From a virus, in the IMG/VR virus record IMGVR_UViG_3300025137_000099, positions 1 to 38,591 of that record: a stretch of DNA of 38,591 bases; one strand, written 5' to 3'. The translations under genes were made by a program, and so were the position numbers. Under the pieces are notes generated by a model. That model searched no databases. It was not told where the DNA came from and saw nothing but the letters and a program-made list of their open reading frames with translations. Below, one piece after another: positions 28,402 to 36,416 of the stretch (its first letter is position 1; every line of letters starts with the position of its first letter).

Positions 28402-28615
28402 AGTAATATTACTAATATCGGCATTGTTCATAATGGACAATCAAGAGTTTTTAAAGGAAGCGCGGAAACAGATAAAGGAAGGGGCCGAGTGGCATTACGT
28501 GGGTCACCAAGACATTGATCCGAAGGCCAAGGCTATATCAATGCAATGCGTAGATCACTCAGGAAAGCCATGCGGCGAAGAGTTCATTATATGGAAACTA
28601 AAGAAAAAGAATTAG
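28394..28615 (+). CDS. Small hypothetical protein (73 aa)
   Basis: ATG 28394 sits behind AGGTGG and overlaps the lysin stop by eight bases. The first 13 residues are hydrophobic (MTEVILLISALFI). The rest is soluble, with ARKQIKEGAEWHYVGHQDID and VDHSGKPCGEEFIIWK. A second Met at residue 14 (MDNQEFLKEA) could be the start, giving a wholly soluble protein. No family is recognised. Confidence 0.55.
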   Translation: MTEVILLISALFIMDNQEFLKEARKQIKEGAEWHYVGHQDIDPKAKAISMQCVDHSGKPCGEEFIIWKLKKKN

Positions 28616-28716
28616 ACATCGTGAAATGTGACTGGTGCGGTGAAGAGACCCGCCCCAAAGTCGAGGACAACAAGATCATTTGCCCTCGCTGCCGACGCCC
28701 TTTGTATCAGTGTTGA
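28591..28716 (+). CDS. 41-aa zinc-ribbon mini-protein
   Basis: The frame ATG 28591 to TGA 28716 encodes VKCDWCGEETRPKVEDNKI and ICPRCRRPLYQC, two CxxC pairs plus a terminal Cys. It overlaps the previous gene by 25 bases and the opposite-strand gene end by 10. Such ribbons recur through this genome. Confidence 0.6.
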   Translation: METKEKELDIVKCDWCGEETRPKVEDNKIICPRCRRPLYQC

Positions 28717-28973
28717 ACCTCTTCCTCTTCATCAAACGGAACCAGAGCTCGATGAAACCCGGCCTCTGGATCTCCATCCTCTATTCCTAACGACTCCGAT
28801 AGCAAGCGTGACATAAAGTAGTTCATACGAGTAATACCCAGTGCTTGTGCGCTGTACTCCATCGCGATCCGATACAGAATCCACATCTTCATGGTTGGTG
28901 GAAGACTGACCAGATGCTCTGTAGCGGCCTTCGATGATTTTTGATAGATCGTCTCAAGATCATCCGGGGTCAT
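28707..28973 (-). CDS. Hypothetical helical protein (88 aa)
   Basis: The protein has DDLETIYQKSSKAATEHLVS, LPPTMKMWILYRIAMEYSAQ and a very acidic end (FDEEEEVQH). It is last in a four-gene leftward operon behind the SNF2-type helicase. It overlaps the upstream gene by four bases. No domain is recognised. Confidence 0.55.
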   Translation of the reverse strand: MTPDDLETIYQKSSKAATEHLVSLPPTMKMWILYRIAMEYSAQALGITRMNYFMSRLLSESLGIEDGDPEAGFHRALVPFDEEEEVQH

Positions 28974-29167
28974 GACGAGTACGTCTTTTTTAAGAGAGAC
29001 GCATAGAACTTGCGGATCTGTTTGTCGGACGGGTTCTTCTTGGCTTCGTCCACCAGAAAAGATATTTGCGATCCAGCGGATCGAAAGTTTGGTTTCGCTA
29101 TATTCATAAGATCGTTGTATGTGGCAATGGGTACGGCCACGCTTTTGTATTTCGTAATGTCAGGCAT
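28970..29167 (-). CDS. Small helical protein (65 aa)
   Basis: The sequence MPDITKYKSVAVPIATYNDL and RSAGSQISFLVDEAKKN looks like a ribbon-helix-helix-type or antitoxin-like small protein, where KSVAVPIATYNDLMNIA would be strand plus helix. ATG 29167 has AGGGAAG upstream and overlaps the nuclease stop by eight bases. The RHH reading is tentative. Confidence 0.55.
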   Translation of the reverse strand: MPDITKYKSVAVPIATYNDLMNIAKPNFRSAGSQISFLVDEAKKNPSDKQIRKFYASLLKKTYSS

Positions 29168-29804
29168 CTTTTCTTCCCTTTGATTGATATTGAACTTTTT
29201 TCTTAGCTTCAGAGAAACCTTTCTCTGCAAACGTCTTCGCGGTTATCGAAGCATGGCCAAGACCAGAACTACCGTCGTAATAACCTGTAATGCGCTGACG
29301 ATAATCTTGAGCCGCATGACAAAAATCTATTCTAGCTTTGGGGCGTCTTGCATCTTTCCAAGAGTCCTCCAGAGATCCATCAGAACAATAAGGCCAATCG
29401 ACGTACCGCATAGGTGCTTCATCCCATGACCAAGTGTCCTCATAATCCATATACTCCAGCAACCATCCAACGCACATCTGTTCCCCTTCTTCTGACCAGA
29501 AAGGTTCTGTTCCAACTAAAAGGGCGGGAACACGATGGTTGTTTGTTTTCTCTAAAGCCTCTTGTATTTTTTGAGCGGTCTCCTCACAGAAAGATGTCAG
29601 AGGCTTCACCTCTACAAAAACATCAGGGCGCTCTGGATCTTCTGACTTCAGTAAGAAGTCTGGAAACCATCCATCAAGGTCGAAAGGTTCATATGTCCAC
29701 TGCCAGCGGTATATATCGAAGCAAGCCGCCCAGTTAGCCTCAAGCCTAGAACGAAAGGTTGTTCCATTGTAGACAGTCTCAACAGATTTCATGTTGTATT
29801 TCAT
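29160..29804 (-). CDS. PD-(D/E)XK-like nuclease (214 aa)
   Basis: The N-terminal 90 residues have FRSRLEANWAACFDIYRWQW, TYEPFDLDGWFPDFLL and VFVEVKPLTSF. The order E...PDF...EVK matches a restriction-endonuclease-like catalytic core as seen in T7 endonuclease I-like and phage nucleases. The C-terminal part is Trp-rich and unassigned. It lies seven bases downstream of the SNF2-type helicase, suggesting joint work on DNA junctions or repair. Confidence 0.7.
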   Translation of the reverse strand: MKYNMKSVETVYNGTTFRSRLEANWAACFDIYRWQWTYEPFDLDGWFPDFLLKSEDPERPDVFVEVKPLTSFCEETAQKIQEALEKTNNHRVPALLVGTEPFWSEEGEQMCVGWLLEYMDYEDTWSWDEAPMRYVDWPYCSDGSLEDSWKDARRPKARIDFCHAAQDYRQRITGYYDGSSGLGHASITAKTFAEKGFSEAKKKVQYQSKGRKDA

Positions 29805-29811
29805 ATTACGT

Positions 29812-31257
29812 TTATCCTAACCACTCCCGTATATTCTCCCCCATTACCATTGTGGCAATGTCCATTTTGCTTCTCAGCGCCTTTACGATCTTCTCGTCAA
29901 TCGTTCCTTCCGCAATCATGTCGATGTACGTGACGCTACCCTCCTGACCGATACGATGCGCTCTGTCTTCCGATTGCATACGAACAGCCAGATCAAAACT
30001 GTTAGCGAAATAAATAACGGTGTTCGCCGCCGTCAGCGTAATTCCGTATCCACCTGTCTGTGGATTGCCAACGAAGAATCGAGCCTTGCCGTTCTGAAAT
30101 CTCTCAATGGCCTTGGTCCGTTGTTCGTCATCCGTGTCACCGTAATACGTGACCACCTTGGTATTGCCATACGCCTTGGTCAATGCCGCCGTGATTCGCT
30201 TCATGTCGTAACGGAACCGTGACCAGATAATCACCTTGCCATCGACTTCCTCAAGGCAGTCCAGAAGTTCTTGGATTCGGTTATCGGGAATCTCTATGAG
30301 CTCACCATCGTCAGGCTTGGTGTGACCAGACAAAACCTGTTGCAAGCGGAGCAACTGGGTCATGGCATTAGGAGTCGTCATAAACTTGTCATCACTCAAC
30401 TCAGCAAGGGCGAACTGCTTGAGCTCCTCATAAATGCGTTTCTGTTCCGGCGTCAGTGTGATGTTCCGTTGCGTATAGATCTTGTCGGGCAGATCAAGAC
30501 ATTCACTCTTGAGAATACGTGAACTGAACGTCTTGAGAGTTTCGGACAGCTCTTCAAGATTTCTGTAACCGACAACGCGATTAAAGCTATGACTCCCAAA
30601 AGTTTGGCGCTTCATGACCGCATATCGATATTGAAACTGAAAAAAGTTATCACCGCAATCGCCCAGTAAAGTCTTGTCCAAAAAGTGACACTGCGACCAC
30701 AAATCCATGGGAGACTGTGTCACGGGGAACCCCGTAAGAATTCTTCTGTACTTCGCCAGAGGAGACATCTTGAGGACAGCCTTGGTTCGTTTGGCTTTTG
30801 GATTTTTGATTGCTGTGCTCTCGTCCAGAACCAAAAACGCCTCTGACATCTCAAGAACTTTCGCCAGATACTTCTGACCCTTGACCGTGGACAGGGCTTC
30901 TACATTCATGACGAGGATCCGAAGATCATCGCCTTCATGCGGCATTGCAAACGATGTAAGCTCTTGTTTTTCCTTAACTTTAGGCGAAGGGGTCCAGGCT
31001 ACTATAGAACGCTCAATACGGTCTGGAAGGTGTGCGGGTATCTCTGTCTTTGACCAGTTACGGTAGACCCCCTTGGGTGCGATCACAACCAAAGTATCGA
31101 TATTCCCTGCCTCGAACAAAGCGCCGGCATTGTCGATTGTGACCTTGCTTTTCCCTGTCCCCATCTCGAGAAACAGTCCCCAGTTAATTTTGCTCCAGCT
31201 TTCCTGAAGTACTGTCCGCTGATGTCCATAGGGGTCTGTTTTGTATTCGTATGTCAT
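29812..31257 (-). CDS. SNF2-type DEAD-like helicase/translocase (481 aa)
   Basis: Walker A EMGTGKS (residues 31-37), Walker B VLDESTAIKN, motif III LTGFPVTQSPMDLW and C-terminal lobe motifs ITLTAANTVIYFANSFDLAV and QSEDRAHRIGQ are all present. This is an SF2 ATPase that translocates on double-stranded DNA. Related phage proteins act in replication, repair or chromatin-like remodelling. I chose ATG 31257 because the promoter's likely start point is near 31277, downstream of the alternative ATG at 31281, and AAGAGA precedes it. Confidence 0.9.
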   Translation of the reverse strand: MTYEYKTDPYGHQRTVLQESWSKINWGLFLEMGTGKSKVTIDNAGALFEAGNIDTLVVIAPKGVYRNWSKTEIPAHLPDRIERSIVAWTPSPKVKEKQELTSFAMPHEGDDLRILVMNVEALSTVKGQKYLAKVLEMSEAFLVLDESTAIKNPKAKRTKAVLKMSPLAKYRRILTGFPVTQSPMDLWSQCHFLDKTLLGDCGDNFFQFQYRYAVMKRQTFGSHSFNRVVGYRNLEELSETLKTFSSRILKSECLDLPDKIYTQRNITLTPEQKRIYEELKQFALAELSDDKFMTTPNAMTQLLRLQQVLSGHTKPDDGELIEIPDNRIQELLDCLEEVDGKVIIWSRFRYDMKRITAALTKAYGNTKVVTYYGDTDDEQRTKAIERFQNGKARFFVGNPQTGGYGITLTAANTVIYFANSFDLAVRMQSEDRAHRIGQEGSVTYIDMIAEGTIDEKIVKALRSKMDIATMVMGENIREWLG

Positions 31258-31283
31258 TTTTCTCTTGCCATCAATGTCCACTA

Positions 31284-31312
31284 TATATAAAAGAGAGAAC
31301 GACCCTTGTAAA
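31284..31312 (-). promoter_or_regulatory. Leftward promoter for the SNF2 operon
   Basis: On the minus strand TTTACA (31312-31307) and TATATA (31289-31284) are separated by 17 bp, close to the sigma70 consensus. On the plus strand, TATAAT at 31325-31330 lies at a good place for a rightward -10, but a matching -35 with normal spacing is not evident. Another sigma or an activator may serve that direction. Confidence 0.65.
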
Positions 31313-31324
31313 CACCTTTACCCA

Positions 31325-31330
31325 TATAAT
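31325..31330 (+). promoter_or_regulatory. Possible -10 box for the replication operon
   Basis: TATAAT lies 27 bases before the first replication-operon ATG (31358). The only TTGnnn-like -35 (TTGTAA at 31306-31311) is just 13 bp away, which is too short. So this is a likely but incomplete sigma70-type site. Confidence 0.4.
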
Positions 31331-31357
31331 TGGTAGAGGCAGAGAGAAAGAAAGAGA

Positions 31358-31687
31358 ATGACGGTCTATCTTACTCAAGAAAATCCACGATTTAACGTAC
31401 TAAAAGCAACAAAGTACGGGCAGCTGGAAAGCCTCACAAACACAGACGATCAAATCTACACAAGCGCAAACCGTGTGGTCGCAAAAATAAAGCGCGGCCT
31501 CAAAACGTTTGGGGATGACGATTGGCTGTTGTTGTTGGGTGACCCAGCGGTCATTGGTGTCTGCTTCGCTATTGCAGCGGAGAGAAACGGTGGCCGTGTC
31601 AACATTCTGAAGTGGGACAAGTTTGAGAAGGCGTATTACCCCATCAATGTCCGAATCAAGTCGGGCATTGGTGATTTAGAAACTTAA
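31358..31687 (+). CDS. Replication-operon protein of unknown function (109 aa)
   Basis: MTVYLTQENPRFNVLKATKY is followed by GDDDWLLLLGDPAVIGVCFA and GGRVNILKWDKFEKAYYPIN. It is a compact alpha-beta protein conserved in pattern with the first gene of replication modules in marine phages I know of. GAAAGAGA serves as ribosome site. The opening position in the operon suggests a replication accessory role. Confidence 0.65.
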   Translation: MTVYLTQENPRFNVLKATKYGQLESLTNTDDQIYTSANRVVAKIKRGLKTFGDDDWLLLLGDPAVIGVCFAIAAERNGGRVNILKWDKFEKAYYPINVRIKSGIGDLET

Positions 31688-31707
31688 AACCTGAAGAGGA
31701 GAAACTT

Positions 31708-32271
31708 TTGACAGATATACTTGATACAATTGTGGCAGATGCCACAGCGTTTGAAAACCTGACCACACAAAAGGGCTCTGAGCTTTCTGAACTTATTCGT
31801 CAAGCCGCAGCAATAAACGAGACTGTAGCTTTAGCGGAAGATGCAGTGAAGAGCCTCAAAAAAAGCCGAGACAAGTATTTGTACGAATTGATCCCTGCAA
31901 AGATGTCAGAGGTCGGTATGGACAAGGTAGAGGTGGACGGCAACTCTGTTTCCCTTACCACATTTGTTTCAGCCACGATGCCAAAGGATCCGTTGCAGAA
32001 GGATTTAGCAATCCAACATTTACGATCTATCGGCTGTGGTGACTTCATCAAGAATAAACTGGAAGTGACGTTTGGCCTCACGCAAGACAACGAGGCCAAG
32101 GCACTTGAGGATGATCTGTTGAAGGCTGGGCACGATACCAATGCCAAGATTTGGATTGAGCCCATGACACTCAAGAAACTTGCAAAGGAAAGACTGCAAG
32201 CCGGTCAGGAGTTCGATATCGAACTATTTAACGCATACATTGGAACAGTAGCTAAGATTAAAGGAGCATGA
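31708..32271 (+). CDS. Conserved coiled-coil replication-module protein (187 aa)
   Basis: It starts at TTG 31708 behind a perfect GAGGAGA site. The N-terminal half is coiled coil (ELIRQAAAINETVALAEDAV, KSLKKSRDKYLYELIPAKMS). The C-terminal half has FVSATMPKDPLQKDLAIQHL, GCGDFIKNKLEVTFG and MTLKKLAKERLQAGQEFD. Proteins with this layout precede SSB-like genes in marine phages. They are uncharacterised but could be annealing or SSB-partner factors. Confidence 0.7.
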   Translation: MTDILDTIVADATAFENLTTQKGSELSELIRQAAAINETVALAEDAVKSLKKSRDKYLYELIPAKMSEVGMDKVEVDGNSVSLTTFVSATMPKDPLQKDLAIQHLRSIGCGDFIKNKLEVTFGLTQDNEAKALEDDLLKAGHDTNAKIWIEPMTLKKLAKERLQAGQEFDIELFNAYIGTVAKIKGA

Positions 32272-32273
32272 AC

Positions 32274-33047
32274 ATGGCTAAGAAAAACGGAAGTGGACTA
32301 CCAGCGGAACTTATGGAAGCCTTTGAGGCTGACAGTGGAAGTGGATTTGAGGGCGTTACGACAGACGATCTTCAGATACCTTTTATACGTCTCATTCAAG
32401 CGTTGTCCCCTCAAGTGGACAAGAACGACAGTAACTTCATTTCGGGCAGTGGAGCGGGGGACATCTTTAACACGGTGACCAAGCAGCACTGGGATGGTGA
32501 CGAGGGACTGATCGTTCTGCCGTCGTACTTCCAGATGAAATTGCTTGAGTTTATTCCTAGATCTCAAGGCGGCGGTTTCGTGGGCGAACTGTCACCTGCC
32601 AGTGACGATGTCAAGAATGCGTATCGTGACGAGGATACAGGTATGGAGTTATTGACTTCGGGTAATGAACTGGTTCGCACGGCCCAATACTACGTGAAGG
32701 TTGTTCATGAGGATGGAAACCTTGAGAGTGCGATCCTCGACATGAAGAAGTCGCAACTGAAGAAGTCACGTGCTTGGCTGACGTTGATGCAGATGCAAAA
32801 GCACAACGGCAAAGCGTTGCCTATGTTTGCGAACACGTATCGACTAACCAGTGTATCGGAGAAGAACGATAAAGGTAACTGGTACAACTGGAGCATCACA
32901 AAAGAAGGCTCGGTGCCTTCCATCGAAGCGTACAATGAAGCGAAAGAGATGCATCAGTCTGTCAAGGACGGTGAGCTATCTATCGCAGCTCCTCAAAACT
33001 TAGAACAGATTTCTAATCAGGAATCTGACTCTGACGTTCCGTTCTAG
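32274..33047 (+). CDS. Single-stranded DNA-binding-like protein (257 aa)
   Basis: The protein has ADDLQIPFIRLIQALSPQV-like start (here TTDDLQIPFIRLIQALSPQV), GLIVLPSYFQMKLLEFIPR, YYVKVVHEDGNLESAILDMK and KSQLKKSRAWLTLMQMQKH. It ends in the acidic tip ESDSDVPF, a mimic of the bacterial SSB tail that recruits partner proteins. ATG 32274 is preferred because AGGAG is seven bases away. ATG 32268 is too close. It coats single-stranded DNA during replication (inferred from tail and context). Confidence 0.7.
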   Translation: MAKKNGSGLPAELMEAFEADSGSGFEGVTTDDLQIPFIRLIQALSPQVDKNDSNFISGSGAGDIFNTVTKQHWDGDEGLIVLPSYFQMKLLEFIPRSQGGGFVGELSPASDDVKNAYRDEDTGMELLTSGNELVRTAQYYVKVVHEDGNLESAILDMKKSQLKKSRAWLTLMQMQKHNGKALPMFANTYRLTSVSEKNDKGNWYNWSITKEGSVPSIEAYNEAKEMHQSVKDGELSIAAPQNLEQISNQESDSDVPF

Positions 33048-33055
33048 GGAAGGAT

Positions 33056-33088
33056 GACCCCTAAACGGTACGGGACCGTTTAGGGGTC
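33056..33088 (+). terminator. 14-bp perfect hairpin between SSB-like and primase genes
   Basis: GACCCCTAAACGGT and ACCGTTTAGGGGTC pair around ACGGG and are followed by TATTTTC. It lies nine bases after the SSB-like stop and ends ten bases before the primase ATG, which has no ribosome binding site. It may act as attenuator or processing site to make more SSB-like protein than primase. Confidence 0.6.
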
Positions 33089-33097
33089 TATTTTCGG

Positions 33098-34627
33098 ATG
33101 ACGGAAGCACAGAGATATTTTGACCTTTTTAAAGGGTTTAAGGGAGCGCATGGTCAGACAGAGGTTCTGGACCATCAGCGCCACGGCAAGCAGAAAGCCA
33201 AGAGCTTCATTGTCCGTGAACCGTTGACTCTGGAATTGGTTCAAGGCCACCTTGATGGCCAGCAAGGAATCGGTAGCATACCTATCGATGAGGATAACAG
33301 TTGCAGCTTCGGGGCATTGGACATTGACGATTACAATCTGGATCTGATTGCTCTCTGTAAGAAGTCTGCCAAGCTAAAATTACCTTTGACCCTGTGCCGT
33401 TCAAAGTCGGGTGGCGCTCATTTATACATATTTTTATCTGAGAAAGTGCCAGCGGTGGAACTCAAGGACAAGCTGGCTGAGTTCGCATCTGCTTTAGGTT
33501 TCGGCACATGTGAGATATTTCCCAAACAAGAAGAGGTCATCGTAGAGCGCGGTGACGTAGGAAACTTTATCAATTTACCTTACTTTCAAGCGGAGATTAC
33601 TACACGATTCGCTTACGACAGGAATGGTAAGGAGCTGACGTTATCGGAGTTTATGGATCTGGCAGAGAAGAGCAAGATCACACTCAAGCAGTTGAGGGAC
33701 TTTGAATTAGGATCTAACTCAGATGTTTTGCCTAATGGTCCACCGTGCTTGCAGCAGCTTACGGAGCGGGGAATTCCAGAGGGTGGACGTAATAATACGA
33801 TGATTAATATCGGTGTGTATTACAAACTATCGTCGCCAGAGAATTGGAAAGATCTTCTTGAGAAGCATAACCAGAACTACTGCAATCCATCGCTGCCAGC
33901 CAAAGAGATCGTGACGATACAGGAACAGCTGGAGAAGAAAGAATACTTCTATACGTGTAAACAGGAACCGATACAGAGCCACTGCAATAAGGCGCTGTGC
34001 AGATCCAGACAGTTTGGTGTCGGTGGCAGTCAGTCCTTTCCTACGATTGGAGGGTTGACCGTTGTCTTGTCGGAACCTCCAGTTTGGTTCGTGGACGTTG
34101 ATGGGTCGCGGCTGGAGCTTACGACCAAGCAGCTACAGATGCAGATGGACTTTCAACGGGCTTGCATGGAACAGATGTACCAGATGCCAGCACGTATGAA
34201 GGATCCTGATTGGCGCGACATGATCGACAATCTGCTGACTACAGCAACGCATATACAGGTGCCAGAAGAATTAACAACCAAGGGGCAGTTTAACGAACTT
34301 TTAGAGACGTTCTGCACCTCTCGTATACGTGCAACTTCGGAAGAGGAGCTTTTAACAGGTAAGCCATGGACCGTGGACGGTCATACGTACTTCAAGCTGA
34401 GTTCTCTACAGGAGTTCTTGAAGCGTAAAGGATTTACCAACTATTCACGTGGGCAGATTACGGAGCGGTTGAAGGAGCTCAACAACGGTCAGGAGTCGGA
34501 CAAGCAGTATCGACTAAAGGACAACAAGGGCAAGTGGAGAACGGTTAGGGTCTGGTTTGTCCCGGAGATGGAAGAACTAGAAGTTGACTTGAAAAAGCCA
34601 ATCTTCTCTGAGGAGGTGCCGTTTTGA
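33098..34627 (+). CDS. Archaeo-eukaryotic-type primase, TOTE-like (509 aa)
   Basis: The catalytic core has GALDIDDY (residues 73-79, metal ligands), SKSGGAHLY (102-110) and GNFINLPYF (155-163), typical for AEP primases of the TOTE/primpol group. A helical segment (GGRNNTMINIGVYYKLSSPE) and a Cys cluster (CKQEPIQSHCNKALC) follow. The C-terminus ends in KKPIFSEEVPF, an SSB-like acidic tip. It would synthesise primers for PolA and the helicase encoded next. ATG 33098 has no ribosome site, but an in-frame stop at 33062 excludes a longer start. Confidence 0.85.
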   Translation: MTEAQRYFDLFKGFKGAHGQTEVLDHQRHGKQKAKSFIVREPLTLELVQGHLDGQQGIGSIPIDEDNSCSFGALDIDDYNLDLIALCKKSAKLKLPLTLCRSKSGGAHLYIFLSEKVPAVELKDKLAEFASALGFGTCEIFPKQEEVIVERGDVGNFINLPYFQAEITTRFAYDRNGKELTLSEFMDLAEKSKITLKQLRDFELGSNSDVLPNGPPCLQQLTERGIPEGGRNNTMINIGVYYKLSSPENWKDLLEKHNQNYCNPSLPAKEIVTIQEQLEKKEYFYTCKQEPIQSHCNKALCRSRQFGVGGSQSFPTIGGLTVVLSEPPVWFVDVDGSRLELTTKQLQMQMDFQRACMEQMYQMPARMKDPDWRDMIDNLLTTATHIQVPEELTTKGQFNELLETFCTSRIRATSEEELLTGKPWTVDGHTYFKLSSLQEFLKRKGFTNYSRGQITERLKELNNGQESDKQYRLKDNKGKWRTVRVWFVPEMEELEVDLKKPIFSEEVPF

Positions 34628-36153
34628 AGATTCAGAAGACATATTTAGGTCCACCAGGGACAGGCAAGACACAGAACAACTCCAACCTTATACGGGAGTA
34701 CATACGTCAGGGCATTGAACCAGAGCGTATTGCCGGTGTGTCCTTTACACGTAAGGCGGCACGGGAAAGCTGTGAACGAGTATGCAGGGACACAGGTCTG
34801 GAAGAGGCAAGGCTACCACACTTCAGGACGCTGCACTCTATTGCTTTTCGTGAGGGAGGGTATACCTCCAATGATGTTATTGGTGGAGCGGACTTTGCAA
34901 AGATCGGTAGCGAGATAGGACTTTCATTTGGCAGACGGTCCTCTAATAACATGGAGACAGACTTTGATACGTTAGGCGTGAGCCAAGGTGATTTTTACAT
35001 GAGCCTGTACCACTTAGCGCGGAGCAAGGAGATACCGTGGGAAGAGATGTTCAGAAGGGCTGAGAACTACAATCTGCACTATTCCGAGATGAAGCGCCTT
35101 GTGGACACATACGAAGACTACAAGATTGAGTACAATAAGATCGACTTTACGGATATGATTGAGGAGTTTATCAAGCGGGGCCATCCGCTAGACGTTGATG
35201 CTCTGATTGTCGATGAGGCACAGGATCTATCTACCTTACAATGGAAGATGATAGACGTTCTGAGAGAGACGCCTGATATACAGATATTCAGCGGTGATGA
35301 TGATCAGGCAATTATGGGCTTTCAAGGTGCGGATGTGTCAGCATTCCTCAATGCAACCGAAGATCGTGAGGTTCTGAACAAGAGTTATCGTCTTCCAAGT
35401 AGTATATGGGATGTGGCCCAGAGTGTCGTTTCCCGTATTGAGGGTCGGGCACCCAAGGTGTGGAGTCCTAAAGACGAGGAAGGGACGGTTCAGCAACATC
35501 AAAGCATGTGGGATGTTCCCTTGGATTCTGGAGATTGGTGTATTCTGGCTCGAACCAATCGCATCGCATCACAGTATGCAGATGCTTTGCAAGATGAGGG
35601 CTGGGTGTATAGTCGCAACGGGCACCCTAGTATTCCACCGAGGATTTACGATGCCATTCTTTCTTGGGAAGACTTGACCAAGGGCAAGGCTGTTTCGGCG
35701 TCAGAAATACGAAACATCTATACGCACATGAAGGCAAATGCTGGATACAAGAAAGGTTTCGGCCCAAGGTCTAAAGCTTTGTTGGGAATTGACGAGGAAG
35801 CGTTTGTGAATATGGACTACGCCAGAGATCACCTTGGCCTGTTACAGGTTGGAGATATCAGATGGCATCAGGTCTTGGACAAGGTTACACGTGACATGCA
35901 GCATTACTTGCTGAACGCACTTCGGCGCGGTGACAACGTCAAGAACCCAAGAATCAAGGTAAGCACGATCCACTCTATGAAGGGTGGTGAGGCAGACAAT
36001 GTACTGGTTATTCCTGACTTGTCTTATGCCGCAGATCGTGAGTATCAGAAGGATCCGTCAACAGAGCATCGTGTGTACTATGTTGCGGTAACAAGGGCAA
36101 AAAAGACCCTTCACATAATGGAACCCACAACGGATAAGTATTACACAATATGA
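34624..36153 (+). CDS. UvrD/Rep-type SF1 helicase (509 aa)
   Basis: Walker A LGPPGTGKT (residues 8-16), GVSFTRKAA, motif II LIVDEAQDLS, motif III SGDDDQAIMGFQGAD, and C-terminal ISTIHSMKGGEADNVLV-like and YYVAVTRAKKTLH motifs define an SF1A 3'-5' helicase. It starts at TTG 34624 behind a perfect GAGGAGGTG, overlapping the primase stop as TTGA. In the absence of a visible DnaB-type helicase it is probably the replicative helicase of this phage. Confidence 0.85.
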   Translation: MKIQKTYLGPPGTGKTQNNSNLIREYIRQGIEPERIAGVSFTRKAARESCERVCRDTGLEEARLPHFRTLHSIAFREGGYTSNDVIGGADFAKIGSEIGLSFGRRSSNNMETDFDTLGVSQGDFYMSLYHLARSKEIPWEEMFRRAENYNLHYSEMKRLVDTYEDYKIEYNKIDFTDMIEEFIKRGHPLDVDALIVDEAQDLSTLQWKMIDVLRETPDIQIFSGDDDQAIMGFQGADVSAFLNATEDREVLNKSYRLPSSIWDVAQSVVSRIEGRAPKVWSPKDEEGTVQQHQSMWDVPLDSGDWCILARTNRIASQYADALQDEGWVYSRNGHPSIPPRIYDAILSWEDLTKGKAVSASEIRNIYTHMKANAGYKKGFGPRSKALLGIDEEAFVNMDYARDHLGLLQVGDIRWHQVLDKVTRDMQHYLLNALRRGDNVKNPRIKVSTIHSMKGGEADNVLVIPDLSYAADREYQKDPSTEHRVYYVAVTRAKKTLHIMEPTTDKYYTI

Positions 36154-36416
36154 AACCTGATGAGATTTTACAGAAGTGTCTAGACTTGGTCACAGGGGAA
36201 CGTGCCTCTCAGCATGGAGACTACACGGCTATGCATGAGCGATTTGCTGAACTGGTGACTGTTTACCTTGGTCATCCTGTAACTTCAGCACAAGCTGCGT
36301 TTATAATGGTTTTGCTGAAGGTTGCCAGACATGAGAACGGATCCTTCAACCCAGACGATGGGGTTGATGGGACGGCATACACAGCTATATGGGCGGCACT
36401 TTGCAATGGAAGATGA
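36150..36416 (+). CDS. DUF6378-like protein (88 aa)
   Basis: ITGERASQHGDYTAMHERFA-like sequence (here VTGERASQHGDYTAMHERFA) and KVARHENGSFNPDDGVDGTA with YTAIWAALC are the pattern of DUF6378, a small helical phage family probably related to MazG-type nucleotide pyrophosphohydrolases. It overlaps both neighbours (ATGA at 36150 and 11 bases at the end). A role in nucleotide pool management next to PolA is inferred. Confidence 0.75.
   Translation: MKPDEILQKCLDLVTGERASQHGDYTAMHERFAELVTVYLGHPVTSAQAAFIMVLLKVARHENGSFNPDDGVDGTAYTAIWAALCNGR

Noticed and set aside
31306-31330. Full sigma70 promoter for the replication operon using TTGTAA
   Set aside because: Only 13 bp separate TTGTAA from TATAAT, outside the normal 16-18 bp range, so only the -10 is reported.
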